Source: a virus
DNA length: 64,000 nt
Direction: 5' to 3' (one strand)
IMG/VR virus record: IMGVR_UViG_3300042453_001086
Span: 62,001-126,000 of that record
The notes below the pieces were generated by a model. The model was not told the DNA's origin and made no database searches. It saw nothing but the letters and a program-made list of their open reading frames with translations. The position numbers and the translations under genes were made by a program. This document shows, piece by piece, positions 45,301-55,600 of the stretch (positions within the stretch are counted from its first letter, which is position 1; each line of letters starts with the position of its first letter).

Positions 45301-47757
45301 TAAGGTTCTTACAAATAAAGTTTCCACAGAAGACATTCCATACGAAGAAGAACCCTCGATAATACCATAGGCTCCGCTGCTTAATCCAACTATATACTTG
45401 CCTGGTTCAAAAACATCCGCTGTGATAGGTTCATCAACAATAATCTTGGTGAAGAAAACTGGGTTGAAATAAGATAACTGAAATGTAGTATTGTAAGTTG
45501 GTTGTGATAACAGAGCGGTAGCAGTAGCTCCAGACCCAGTAGTTCCTGTAAATGCTATGGTTGGTGCGGTTATATATCCAGATCCAGGATTGGTTACTTT
45601 GATGGAGATTATTTTACCATCGGCAATAATCGCCTCTCCAGCGGCATTAGCACCACCTCCACCCGTGAACGTTATTCCTGGGGGATTCGATGATGAATAA
45701 CCATTGCCACCGTTAGTAACAACAATAGAAGTTAAACCAGCATTAGCAGAAGATCTTCCTTTTGATAAAATAATATCACTATCTGGATTAAATCCAACCC
45801 CAGATTTAACAAACTTAAAATCTTTTGGTTTTGCTATTCCTACTACTGGTGATATAACAGGATTATAATCTACCACATAACCATATGGGAAAATAGTTTG
45901 TGGCGTTGTGGTCTGGAAAGAATATTGTCTTGCATCAGACTCAGAAAGGAAAAATCTTCTTCTTTTCGTAACATCAGATTCATCATATTCTTTAATCAGT
46001 TGTTGCAAATCACTTTTATTTCCAGCAACAGTTAACTCCAAAAATAGTTGATTGTACTCACCATCTTCATCCACAGAATCTGCGATATCTGGTCTAGCAA
46101 CTATAGAATATGCTAATAACTGAACACTAGAAACTAATGTATCTACTGCTGTAGTTTGTTTTGATTGAATGTACCAAAACTTCTCAAAGTTTCCACCAAC
46201 CAAACCAAAGTCTCCATTATTAGGAAAACTCACTGAAGGATGTTCTTTTTTAAGATAAATGGTCATTACTCCAATATCAGGAGTAAAATATTTCCCTCTA
46301 CGGATTAATGTTTGCTTTTCTAGCGCACCATCAGTCAATGATTCTGTGGAGTTAAATCCTAAACTACCATCATTAAAAACAGAGTTTAGATAAATGGTTG
46401 GATATGCAGTTAGATCTTCTCCCTCTGAGTTTAAGGGAACACTGTTATAAACATTGGTAATCTTATAGGAAGACAATGGATTAATTTTTATTCTATTATC
46501 TTCTTTCTTTAACGTATCTCTTGCTTTACTTACTTCAATATATTTTGTGTTTTTATTTACTATCTCAAATCCCTTAACATATGCTTTTCCAGAACCAATG
46601 CCAGCAACCATCAATCTAGAAGCTTCATCGATCGTTCTAGATACAGTTTCGTTTGTTTCTGGATCTAATGGTCCAGAAACTAGGTTTGTTTCAGTGTTTA
46701 AAGGATAAATGCCGCCATTATCATTCTTTTTATAATACTCTCTCAAATCAACTGGGAAGTTTTCTACAACATAATCCCCAGATTCATCGAACGTTCTTCT
46801 TGCTAAAGTTTCTTCGATGATGCTATAATCATTAGCTTTAACTAATCTTTCAATATTACCATTTCTTAATGAAACTAACTGAATGAAGTTGGGATCTAAA
46901 GTATCATCGTATGAATAAACTTTTAGTTGTAAATCTATTTTTAGTCTATGAGCTCCTGGAGCAGATTCATTCGAGAATCCACGAGCATTATCATAAAGCG
47001 TCACATCTTCATTTGGAGTTATGATAGATTCTAATATTTCAAATCCCACCTTCACTGAAGGTGAGTTATAATACTTATCTACAATAACTAGTTGTTCTTG
47101 ATTTGTAACAAAAAATCCGTTTACGAAATAAACTCCCTGCTGTACTTGAACTGCAGAGGCAAATCCCATTGCAGGACTATCTATTTCCGTGATAGTTTTA
47201 GTATCATAATCTAAAACCCCAATACGATTAGGAAGAGCACTTCCATCCGTACCAACAACTAAAGTAGGAGTATCAGATACTCCTACCACTTCTAGGGTTT
47301 CTCCTTGTCTAAAAGTTTCCTCGTTATTACTATTTCCGCTAGTTAAATATTTTACATAAAGAATATCAGATTCTAACTCATTCCCATATTCAGTGGCAAT
47401 AACTGTTGCCTGAACGCCAGAAGTTAATCCTTGAATAGTAGCATTTCTTAGTAAAGAAATATCATATTTCTGAAATGTTATAACACCATTGATGTTAACA
47501 GCAACTTCAGAAACAGATGATAACTTTACATAGTTTAATCTATTATTGTAGGATACCTCTCCAGGTACTACAAGATCACCTTGTTTGAAAATATGTCTTC
47601 CAAAATTTTCAATCTGATTTTGTAGTATTGACTGTAGGTTATTTAACTCTCTTGTTTGTATAGAATATCCTGGTCGGAATAAGACTCTATAAAACCCTTT
47701 TTCTGACGCAAAATCATCATTATATACTTTATTGTTGAGATTAATATTCTGAGGCAT
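39316..47757 (-). CDS. Giant baseplate/fibre structural protein with DUF4815-like head, 2813 aa
   Basis: The N-terminus NLNNKVYNDDFASEKGFYRV, LFRPGYSIQTRELNNLQSIL and GRHIFKQGDLVVPGEVSYN is the DUF4815-type start found in phage tail proteins. Residues about 680-750 hold glycine-rich GNGYSSSNPPGITF / GSGYITAPTIAF repeats, which recur around 2050-2120. A coiled coil at about 1465-1512 (MRDIGKLEKRIERLEEYTLL) fits a trimeric stalk. The large C-terminal half is beta-rich (YVFMDNKNIDRWVAQDYDF). Placed directly after gp8, it may replace the T4 gp7/gp10-type wedge components or carry long fibres; this is inference from position. No enzymatic motif seen. Confidence 0.82.
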   Translation of the reverse strand: MPQNINLNNKVYNDDFASEKGFYRVLFRPGYSIQTRELNNLQSILQNQIENFGRHIFKQGDLVVPGEVSYNNRLNYVKLSSVSEVAVNINGVITFQKYDISLLRNATIQGLTSGVQATVIATEYGNELESDILYVKYLTSGNSNNEETFRQGETLEVVGVSDTPTLVVGTDGSALPNRIGVLDYDTKTITEIDSPAMGFASAVQVQQGVYFVNGFFVTNQEQLVIVDKYYNSPSVKVGFEILESIITPNEDVTLYDNARGFSNESAPGAHRLKIDLQLKVYSYDDTLDPNFIQLVSLRNGNIERLVKANDYSIIEETLARRTFDESGDYVVENFPVDLREYYKKNDNGGIYPLNTETNLVSGPLDPETNETVSRTIDEASRLMVAGIGSGKAYVKGFEIVNKNTKYIEVSKARDTLKKEDNRIKINPLSSYKITNVYNSVPLNSEGEDLTAYPTIYLNSVFNDGSLGFNSTESLTDGALEKQTLIRRGKYFTPDIGVMTIYLKKEHPSVSFPNNGDFGLVGGNFEKFWYIQSKQTTAVDTLVSSVQLLAYSIVARPDIADSVDEDGEYNQLFLELTVAGNKSDLQQLIKEYDESDVTKRRRFFLSESDARQYSFQTTTPQTIFPYGYVVDYNPVISPVVGIAKPKDFKFVKSGVGFNPDSDIILSKGRSSANAGLTSIVVTNGGNGYSSSNPPGITFTGGGGANAAGEAIIADGKIISIKVTNPGSGYITAPTIAFTGTTGSGATATALLSQPTYNTTFQLSYFNPVFFTKIIVDEPITADVFEPGKYIVGLSSGAYGIIEGSSSYGMSSVETLFVRTLSGQFRPGETITDEIGNSRRIARENTLSHIIVKERGGGYSSNSTVLLNGVQYSDNAIRISLLGSSVYKINVLDRNLVSETYTSPPILNINSSTTPTTYAKLTPVLYRNTVVNYSAENVKSIHSTFGVGNSNTFTCDVVNQDISYFVPKTLTDFTFFGSKGSQYIECSGFSGDPSNDLIQGDIIQFTDSNNKLVRSVVQYVTKPGSLIRSRVYLDGVLTENVTASNVIRIRPKIDNATNSSLIIPAGAKNLKSIEETSADSKIKYYFRRDFVTTASTSGGGLTFAAQLPFGTQRFVSFSQEAFLLTVLDKRGATTVETGDIIYLTSDKVVIANSTDDSTGLTAGSVTVNLPLNFFGTSTNFPKIKLTATVEVSKARARLKTAVKNRRIVIASPGDRVIPLRGYDYDSDSNDILTYSDAYRLIKIYEGSITAPPSVDSAGNLVSGIDITDRFTFDDGQRDTLYDVSRIVLKPGFDPPNGQLLVTFDYFEHSQGDFCTIDSYTHESGLPLDEIPYFNSTVYGRVALRDVIDFRPKVDSTAIISGYQDTSLLSVEDSTSFIRSGGIISSTPAVDSNIEYTISFNTNQYLDRIDGIYLNKKGDFFVKEGNSSLNPTKPSDIEDSIPLYYAYIPAYTLSPVDVRIIPVDNRRYTMRDIGKLEKRIERLEEYTLLSMLEQQALNMQIKDDLGLDRFKSGFAVDNFQNHAFGNVASLSYKCAIDTQQSVLRATSRETSLRLKEVNTREDQRFFSGYKKSGDVLTLPYSDTSFIGNNFATTTTNINPFVVLQYVGDAFISPSADQWYDEKSQPIILDNDSKIFSVFYSKNDSRLGYESIYNNFIVNWIGANRVFFTTNALSSLSSETSLANTVSATVATSSNISPQNNESGRGTGSTYINPICRSNAIFFVLQRMKPNSQFYVFMDNKNIDRWVAQDYDFTGIGGNSVGPFTDVAFPSITTDANGNASGLLIIPNGLPPQPLSSWGGSLDSIVYDTSEQTGVPNSLKFTTGIKTIRFTTSVDGKNDSSVDSYTEVNYYATGALPQQPSSIVSTYPAKFRSDEGVQTVGGASVKPNPISQSFKIENTPGGVFVTGMDLFFNKKSSSIPVKVYLTNIESGKPGNYVVPGSESVLLPDTYIKVYTNGVLKITKGENAVGQVSGASGPLKTVIDRNGAELPVDTQNRFTLNNDQVYTVVLSNHNGVDFKQNENLLFTSLTSFNATSNTDLKVTTAKDSGRITGLYIKNMGSGYETVNLTIESPQLPGGAVATASGKCYDGNVFESSLIINGSGYTEAPSVIITGTGTAPSGAVIESILTIDTPAIRMGVAVDPGSDIATDSTTPTKFKFEYPVYLQNNTEYAFVVESDSIDYSIWTSELGQTEVSTNSAVTSQPLLGSVFRSQNINTWVEDIFEDIKFTIYRAQFDTSKTAIIELTNEDLGYELLDPNPIETDSSASTNATSELFKNNKSIVKINHRHNGFEDSGKSYVSFKNAQTIAGISDDYLNNSFFKVYNSGSNFYNIKSEIPATSTLFGGGSTVKASYNKKFEKSYAQIGFLSFDNTTVLSSIKTTNIVPVDSGSVTYSTYSQSLDNNGYERTFLNEEHFFDNQKVVMSRLNELKNQTITEKSLSYKIEMSSTSSFLSPVVDLRLCSVKLINNIIEKPSGYENRYGRRDQVLKFYPVYRFQITSQNPLNIDVGSPSVPAIVTGFTSKAVGTIVKLDSGQLYVKMSTDTLFQPSENLIFRNNPTDTSVFVGSASPIEVVPEFVVGTDVVAIEKTDVEKTYTGLIQGKIINWDSSRRELTVSNNKKPLNDNYTSAATFGSIYARKDTSVATQEADIFRVGDLLSYQGIVSGTESFTEIKQIDYTPGVLYVPDTSTNNTSSLAEYTTKEIVIENGSTSVDVRLTANVFNSDDILVYYKTKDVSSQYNFDDLDWTPFNQSGEPDVPVLPSSDNTIAAYLESQSSYKEYKYSVSGLNEFSSYGVKIVMRSSQPVFVPKVQDVRIVASY

Positions 47758-47799
47758 TTTACAAACTTCTAACGGTTAATAGTATAGTTGAATAATATA

Positions 47800-49566
47800 T
47801 CAAAACTCAATAACTAGTTTAATATCTTCAATTTGGTCTGGAGCTCTTGAAATAGTTCTTCTGTTTTCTAAGTATAGAATCTCACCAGAACGAGGTTGAA
47901 CTTCTGGTAAAGCAATGCCATTCTCAAAGTTAACACCTAAAACATCAGTGTCATATGATGTATCTACTGTACCTGAAATACCCGAACCCCCCAGCTCAAC
48001 TGGAGCTGAAACGGCGTTTGCTCCGTTAGAAGCAAATCTTCTCACTACACCAGTAGAATCTCTGTGGAAATCGGAACTTTGGAAATATTTCAACACACCA
48101 GAAGTTGTACTATTTTCATCCAGAACCCATGAAACAACGGTTCCATAAGCAGTTCCACCAGTAACAGTTTGCTGGATAGTTTCATCTTGAATAAAATCAC
48201 CAGAAACATTAGTCAACTTAACTGCATATAGGCATTGAGCAGTATCTGCTAATAGTGTAGAAGATGATTGATAAACTTTAGGATCAGCAACAATACCAAT
48301 TCTTCTAAAATCATTATCGATTGGGAAATCGCCTTGCCCTTCAGCATAAGTCAAACGAACATTGAGCATAACTCTCTTCGAGTTCAACTCATTGATTAAA
48401 TCTGCTCCATGTCCACCCTGAGGAGGGATAATAACATCTAAATCGCCTTGAACGTTACTTACGCCAGTTGCGAGAGTCGATAAATCTTGGGAAGTGTAAA
48501 TAAATGCGGGATCAATAATAACGCTTGCATATGAATAGTCAGATCCAGATGCCACTACTTCTACCGATGAAATTGCGGCAGAAGCATTTGTCATTATCTT
48601 TACTTTTCCGCCAGTACCATCTCCGCGAACAGGGGAGTAGAAAGTGGAAGATTGTGGCCATCCAGACCCAGCATCTCTAACTAAAACAGTTGAAATACCG
48701 CCATCAACAACTGCTGGTCCATTATATGTACAGATAGGCATGAAATCTGTAGATAAGAAACGGATTACATCATCTGTTGGGATAGTATATAGATATTTCC
48801 AAGAATAGTTGCCATTTGGTTCGGTATAAACACCAGTAGTTCCATTATATGTACCTTCACCTTGTTGTAAGAATGCACTGGTTTTTGGTTCGTAGGTGAC
48901 ATTCGCGCCACTACCATTTGTTAGGCAAACAAAAACTTCATAGTGTCTATTTTTACAGAAATATTTTGCATCCTTGAGAGCAGTTGCGCCAGTAGCAGAT
49001 GGATTTTTTACGGAATAGTCAGGTCTCCAAATATCAAAAATTGGATTTACGATTGGATCATAATCATATCTTCTGATTACAGGTCTACCATATGAAGAGG
49101 TGATTCTCTTCATTGCAATCATATCATCATATACAGTATACTTATCTTCCTGGTTATCAAATGGAAGGATAGGAATCTCGTCAGTTGCAAAACGATAAAC
49201 ACCAGTTTTACACTGAGCTCCTGAAGTAGCACCTTTTAGTGTAGAAGCATTTACGGGAAGAGCATTGACAGTTGGACCAATATTATAAAGTAATAGACTG
49301 TTTTGATAAACTGCGGCTACTTTTGCTTTGAAGACGGCATTTGCTAATCCTGGAGTAACTCCATCTATATAAACAAACTCGTTTACTTCAAAACTGGAAG
49401 AATTTTGAGAATAAATCTCTAAGTATGAATACCATCTTTCTGGTCTGCCCAAAAAGAAGTACATTTTTGAGCGGTCTGAAGAAGAATCTGTAGTTCCCTC
49501 GGAAAGAGATTCTAAAAACTGCTTCGCGTTAAATATTCTAAACTTATCAGAAATAATTGGTGCCAT
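47800..49566 (-). CDS. gp8: Baseplate wedge protein gp8, enlarged
   Basis: The N-terminal SDKFRIFNAKQFLESLSEG with MYFFLGRPERW matches T4 gp8 (SKFRTEKMLNFYNSIG, FITFGRSEPW). The middle has NGNYSWKYLYTIPTDDVIRF (T4 GYVWEYLFEIPPDV) and IGIVADPKV (T4 ISIITNPLE). The C-terminus SGEILYLENRRTISRAPDQI matches T4 GEMIYMENRPPIIMAMDQ. It has 588 residues against 334 in T4, so about 250 extra residues are spread between these anchors. T4 gp8 is a wedge dimer. Two overlapping late promoters precede it. Assignment is based on three separate motif matches. Confidence 0.88.
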   Translation of the reverse strand: MAPIISDKFRIFNAKQFLESLSEGTTDSSSDRSKMYFFLGRPERWYSYLEIYSQNSSSFEVNEFVYIDGVTPGLANAVFKAKVAAVYQNSLLLYNIGPTVNALPVNASTLKGATSGAQCKTGVYRFATDEIPILPFDNQEDKYTVYDDMIAMKRITSSYGRPVIRRYDYDPIVNPIFDIWRPDYSVKNPSATGATALKDAKYFCKNRHYEVFVCLTNGSGANVTYEPKTSAFLQQGEGTYNGTTGVYTEPNGNYSWKYLYTIPTDDVIRFLSTDFMPICTYNGPAVVDGGISTVLVRDAGSGWPQSSTFYSPVRGDGTGGKVKIMTNASAAISSVEVVASGSDYSYASVIIDPAFIYTSQDLSTLATGVSNVQGDLDVIIPPQGGHGADLINELNSKRVMLNVRLTYAEGQGDFPIDNDFRRIGIVADPKVYQSSSTLLADTAQCLYAVKLTNVSGDFIQDETIQQTVTGGTAYGTVVSWVLDENSTTSGVLKYFQSSDFHRDSTGVVRRFASNGANAVSAPVELGGSGISGTVDTSYDTDVLGVNFENGIALPEVQPRSGEILYLENRRTISRAPDQIEDIKLVIEF

Positions 49567-49602
49567 TTCTTGCTAATCTCTCGTAAGTTGGTAGGTTCTG
49601 TT

Positions 49603-49616
49603 TATTTATATTTATA
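49603..49616 (-). promoter_or_regulatory. Overlapping double late promoter for gp8
   Basis: Minus strand TATAAATATAAATA, two perfect octamers sharing two bases (49609-49616 and 49603-49610), 36 bases before the gp8 start. The octamers are offset by 6 bp, so two close start points are expected. Confidence 0.85.
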
Positions 49617-49619
49617 CTG

Positions 49620-52600
49620 CTATTCCACAACAAAACTGCCTGTTCTTGTTAAAACAAGGTTTGTTGTGATATCTGAATATGTGTTCTGGAAAGTGTAAAA
49701 ATAACCTGGAAGTGAATATGATACAGAATCAATAATAGTGGTGAAATAAAACTCCATGTCTTCTGTAAATGTCCTCAAATAATCTCCAGCAGTATGTTGT
49801 TGAGGCATAGTGCCATTCATACCTCTAGTAATATTTAAGAAACGATCTGATAACTTACTTGCATAAAATACAACTTCATCTCCTATCAACAATGCTCCGC
49901 TATCGGGAAATGGTGTGGTTGGATTATTTTCACCTGAAATATAAACTACAGAATCAGTTTCATTTATAGAGATGCCCAAAAATGCTCCATATTCAGTTAC
50001 ACTATCTCTACCAAACATCCAGTATTCTTTAGATTGTGAGTAGTTAGATTCTGAGTTGATTTCAAAATCTTCAATAGTTAAAGTTGGGTGAGCATTTTCC
50101 AGCATTTCCAAAGTCAATGCGGATGAAGTATTATACCCAACTGCAGCATTTTGCAAACCATTGAAATCATAATAACCCAATGGAGCGCCTAACTGATATT
50201 GAGTGTATTCTACAGAATAGTTTTCATCTCCATAAGAATCAACAGCTCCACTTATTATATTAGCGGTTTTTATGCAAGAAGTTTCGTAAGAAGAAATACT
50301 TGTAACGTCTTGCAATGGAGTTTCTAGATGTATTCTGATAATAGAATAGATATCACTATACGAAGAAATATCCGCACTGAGATTCATTATTACGTTTACT
50401 CTTGTCTCTTTCCACCCAAACTCATTTCCAGTATCGACCTTAGGTTGTATAATATTAGTTCCTAAGTGTGCAGTTGATAGTGGAGAAACAAAAGGTATTG
50501 ATGTATTGTAAATATTTGGTTTTAATGTTGGGATTATTACTGTTACAGTATTTGATAACTTGAGACCTGGAACTAGATAGGTTTCTAACCCCAGTTTGAA
50601 GTATGCTGTAGTTAGATTTTTTTCGGATTTAAGAATATCATATCCATAAGTAACATATACCTTTGGAGGCGTTAAGTATCCACTGCCACCAGAAAGAAGA
50701 ACTAAATCTATAACTTCTCCATTGTGAAGGATAGCAAAAGCTCTAGCACCACCACCTTGGGATGGGGATGTAATAGATCCACCTTCATCTAAAACTGGTT
50801 GAGGAACAAACATCAACTCAGGTAAATCCTCGTAACCATATGCATTTGGTTGTGGGAACACTTTAGTTTGAACATAATCATTGTAATCTTTTTTGTTCCA
50901 TGTCAAAGAAATAATTTGACCATATGTGGGGGATGTGGGATCTGTGTCAACTTCTGGTAGGATAGTTAAACCCTCACCTCGCTGTGGTTTATTGTAAGAT
51001 GATACCTCAATCTTTCCGTAATAACTAGTGTTTACATCATCATTATCTCTGTATTGTGTTTTATACGCTTCTGTTGGAGTAGATCTGACGGTTCTAAAGT
51101 CTTCTTCTCCATCAATTTTTATTAAATCATCTACTTCAATATTGTCATCATATATTGGTTTTAAGGAAGTACCTTGTAACCATCCTGGTTTAGATTTATC
51201 GATGATTTCTAAAGTTTGATCATTTTCTCTAAACTCATCTACAGATAAAACTTTAAAATCAGAAATATAAACATCAATATCACCATAGTTTCCTCTAATC
51301 TGTCTCACTATCAAGGCGTAACCAGATTCTATCTTTTTATTGATAGAAGATTCAACTGTTATTACATAGTTTGTATTTTCTTTGCTAATTTTAGCAACTC
51401 TTCCGCTAGATATCACATTAAACTGTTCGTCTACGGCATCTATGACAGCATTTACATATTGACCATAACCATAGTTCAAGTCAACTTGAAATGCGTTAAC
51501 TGTTATATTATATCGATTAAAAAATGGAGTATCTTCAAATCCGAAAGCTGTTGCAAACTTTTGAAAATCTCTGCCATATAAGTAAACTATGTCAATTTTG
51601 CTATCTGGTTTCAATGATTCTTTAAATGTGATTGTAGAACCATTAACGTCATAAGATTTTAATCTTCTCTGCAAGACATTATCCACAAAAACAAATAGAT
51701 TTCTATCATCATCAATAAAAACACTTTTTCTATCGACAACTGATCTTAAAATAAATGGACCCGTTTTTTTAGATTCGATTAAATATTGATCAATCCCAAG
51801 TGGTAGATAGTTACCAACTCTATACGCAAAGAATGATTGTGGAACACCTTCTTGTATTAATGGTGGTTCTGTAAATACAATAACATTTGGTGTGACTGTT
51901 TTTCTTATATAATAAGATCTCTTGAGTGGTATTAATGGAGTAACACCAGGAACCTGTAAGACACCATCTAAAGAAACGAAAAGATTGTCATTTGCATCTA
52001 AAACAACAGGAGTATTATCTTCATAATAGAGATCAAATTCTGTTTGCACTCCATTAAACTGAGTAGAAATACTCTTTATTTTCTTGAAATATTGTGTGTT
52101 TAGTTGCGAATCTTTAAATCCAACATATCTACCAATAAAAAACTGAGACTTAGTATCAACACCTTCTCGATACTGGGACAGAGAAATTGGATCTCCAAAA
52201 ACATCTCTATATCCCAGCGGTGCCTGACTAAATGTAATCTGAGTTCCAGAAACAGTATATGCTAATCCTGGCTCTTGTAAGATACCATCTAAAGTTACAA
52301 TCAAGTTGTGTACATTAGAAACATTCAATGGTAGATTAGAACTACGCAACTTCATTGTAAATGTTTTTGTTCCAGAACGATTACCGTTGGCATCAAAATA
52401 TCCGTTAAAATCTGGAGTTAAGTAAAAATCATACGATAAAGTTTCTGAAGAATCATATTGAAGAGGTACGATAGATCCTTTTCCACGGAACTGATTTATA
52501 TTTGTAGTTTGTGCGATAATCTCTGTAACTTTAGTTGTGCTACTTTGTAGAGTAACTCTGCGGTCTAAAGATTCGTCGTCCCATAACTGCAGTAATCTAA

Positions 52601-55600
52601 CCGAACTAATGGAAGTTGGATTTTGGATGAACGAAGCATTGCCAGTTGATATAATATTGAGTTCTCCAAAACTTATAAAACCAGCTGGATGTGTAGTTTC
52701 TTTGATGGTGTTACGCCAATCATTTATTTGACTATTCGATTCAATCACATACGAATAATCTTGATAGAAATATGAATCTGCCAATCTCTGAGACAAAGAT
52801 CCTAACTTAGACCTATCAGACGAATAATAACCAATATTATTATAATAAGACTTGATGTTTGGTTCTAATGTTCCTCTAAAAACTTTAGAAACTATAGCTT
52901 CAGATTTTCTAATGCTTCCAATGATAGACAATCCTGAAATAAATGTTCCATCTATGTTTTCTACCTTCAAAATATTTGATCCTGATTTCCAACCAAGTTT
53001 AGATACTAAACCTCTCGCAACTTCTATCTCACCATCATATTGAATGATAGTTTCGTTTTCTAAGAATCCTCCATCAAAATCTTTTAGAATCAAGAATGCT
53101 GGTGTATAGAATGATCTTTGAATGGATTTATCATTATTGAAAGATTTTCCATTATTTGATATTTTTAAACTCTTTATAGTACCAATATCATTACTATAGC
53201 AATACATTTCAACATCTGATTCAATAATTTTTACTTCTGGTTTAAAGGTATAATCAACACCTCTATTTTCAACAACAATCGAAGCAATAGATCCATTATT
53301 ATCTGTGGTTATTTTAAACGAAGCAAATCTACCATCACCATTCGTTACAACAGCAATCGGATTCACGTAACCTTTTCCAGGATTTGTTATTATCAATGAA
53401 GCGACGTTTTTAGAAACTGAACTCCAGTTCACATCAACAACACACTCATATGCAGAATTAGGTGCAACACCAACAACTGTTGGTAGTAAAGAAAATCCAG
53501 ATCCAGAGTTTGTAATATTTACAGATTTTATTTTTCCGACAGCAGTTCTAGAAGATGTTATGTATTTCATAAATCCAGAACCATCATATAATGGAACTGT
53601 ATTTAAATCATACACAAAACTTGTGTCTGTCACATATGTGACAACTTTAGATCCCTGTAAAGGATCTGGTACTAACTTGACAAACCCATTATCAGTAACT
53701 GTAAGTCCAGATTTATCAAAATAAAAATAATTTCCGTATTCTACTGGTTTTTTAGTTGAAGTATTGTTTGGATCTAACTGTTCACCATATCCAGTTTTTA
53801 TTATCAAATAAGAACCTGGATATCCAGGAAGGATATTATTTTTTGTTACATTATTTGCAATAATATTATAGTTTCCACTAGGAGAAAACTCCAACGAAGA
53901 CCCAATCATCGAAAAATGATCGGTTGTAAACTTGTAAGTATAATATGTCTGGGCATCTATAACAGGATTCTTTATCCAGTTGATCCCATCTAAAGAGAAC
54001 TCAAATCTATAAGATGGTTCTTCGATGATGTCCGATACTGTTACAATTTTTGCAGGAGAACTTTGGTCAAAAAATGTCATATCTGACATCAGTTTGTTGA
54101 TAGCAGATAATGGAATGTTTATATCAAAATATACTTCTAATGTTTGTGTTTTTTTATCATATACATTAACAAAAGGAGATCCTGTCTGAAATCCTACACG
54201 GTATCCTTGATTCAGAGTAAAAGCAGATTGATTTACAGTGACTACGGAAAGATCCGAATGATTTTGTAAAATAGTATCATCTACAGATCTTTCAACTGTT
54301 ACTGAGCTTTCATTGGCATTGATTGTCAACACTTTCATTAGTTCATCATTAATTTTTATCGTATCATTTACTGATAACGACTCTACATCAGTTAAAAATA
54401 CTTTTGTATTAGAAAGATGCAATCCAACATGATCCACTTCACCCAGAAATGATCTTGTATTAGAAGAATTTATAGGTCTGCCTATTGCGGACGCATTTAT
54501 GGTTAAAATATCTCCTTTTTTATAGTTTTTTCCTTTTGAAGTTATAACTACAGAAGTCACTATTCCATTTGTTATATTAACTGTCGCCTTTGCGTTATTT
54601 TCATTGTTTGGACTCCCCACCAATATTTTTCCTTCGAGTTGTCTACATAAGGATTGATCGGCAAATATTAACTCAACATTGTTGTATGACGCATTTCCTC
54701 CATTAGCATAATCTCCTTCTGGATTTGCATTTCCGTTCTGATCATAAACATAGTACCCACCGCCATTTAATAGTTTTAGCGAACCAACTCCACTATCTTT
54801 AATATTTTTGGTTATATTTAATGATGGTAACTTTACTTTTTGGTATATTCTTCTTCTTACTTGATACGTAGTTGTGGTCTGAGTGTCATTTGGATTTATA
54901 TCTACTATTACAGTATCTCCTTCCGTGAGAAGGTGATTTTCATCAGTTGTTACGATTGCGATCTTATCATTTATTTCTGATATCTCTATGTTATTATGTA
55001 AATATCTAATAACCGATATTTTTGAGTTAGAAGTGTCAAATACATTAGAACTTCTTATCAAATATTCCTGATCAACGATAAACTCTCCTCGCAAAACTTT
55101 AACTATTAAAGTATTCCCATCGATTAGTGATTGCAGAACTTCTCCTTTAGCTTGCTCACTTAAAATCAATGATCCAGGGGGAGTTAATACAGTAGATAAA
55201 GATACTGGTGTTCCATTTTCTGTTTGAGATACTTGGAATGTGGTTGCTTCTGCATTCACAACAAAATATGGCGTGTCTAATAAAATATTACTAAAAGATT
55301 TGGTGAAAATAACTCTTTCTCCATTTTCAAATGGATTTCTTGCCAATACTACTTTGTTATTCTCTACTTTTTCAACACCAGCCTGTTTACCATTGGATAA
55401 AGTTACAATAGATCCAGAAGCAAACGACGAAGATCTATCCAACAATAAAGATGCTACTACAATATTACTGAATAGTTTATCAGTAGAAGTAAATGTTCCG
55501 TTTACTTCTTTTAAAACAATATTAGTATCATTTATAACATTGCCAAGCACAGTACCATATGCATTTGTGTTTTCTTGGTATAAAGTAGAATCCGCAAACA

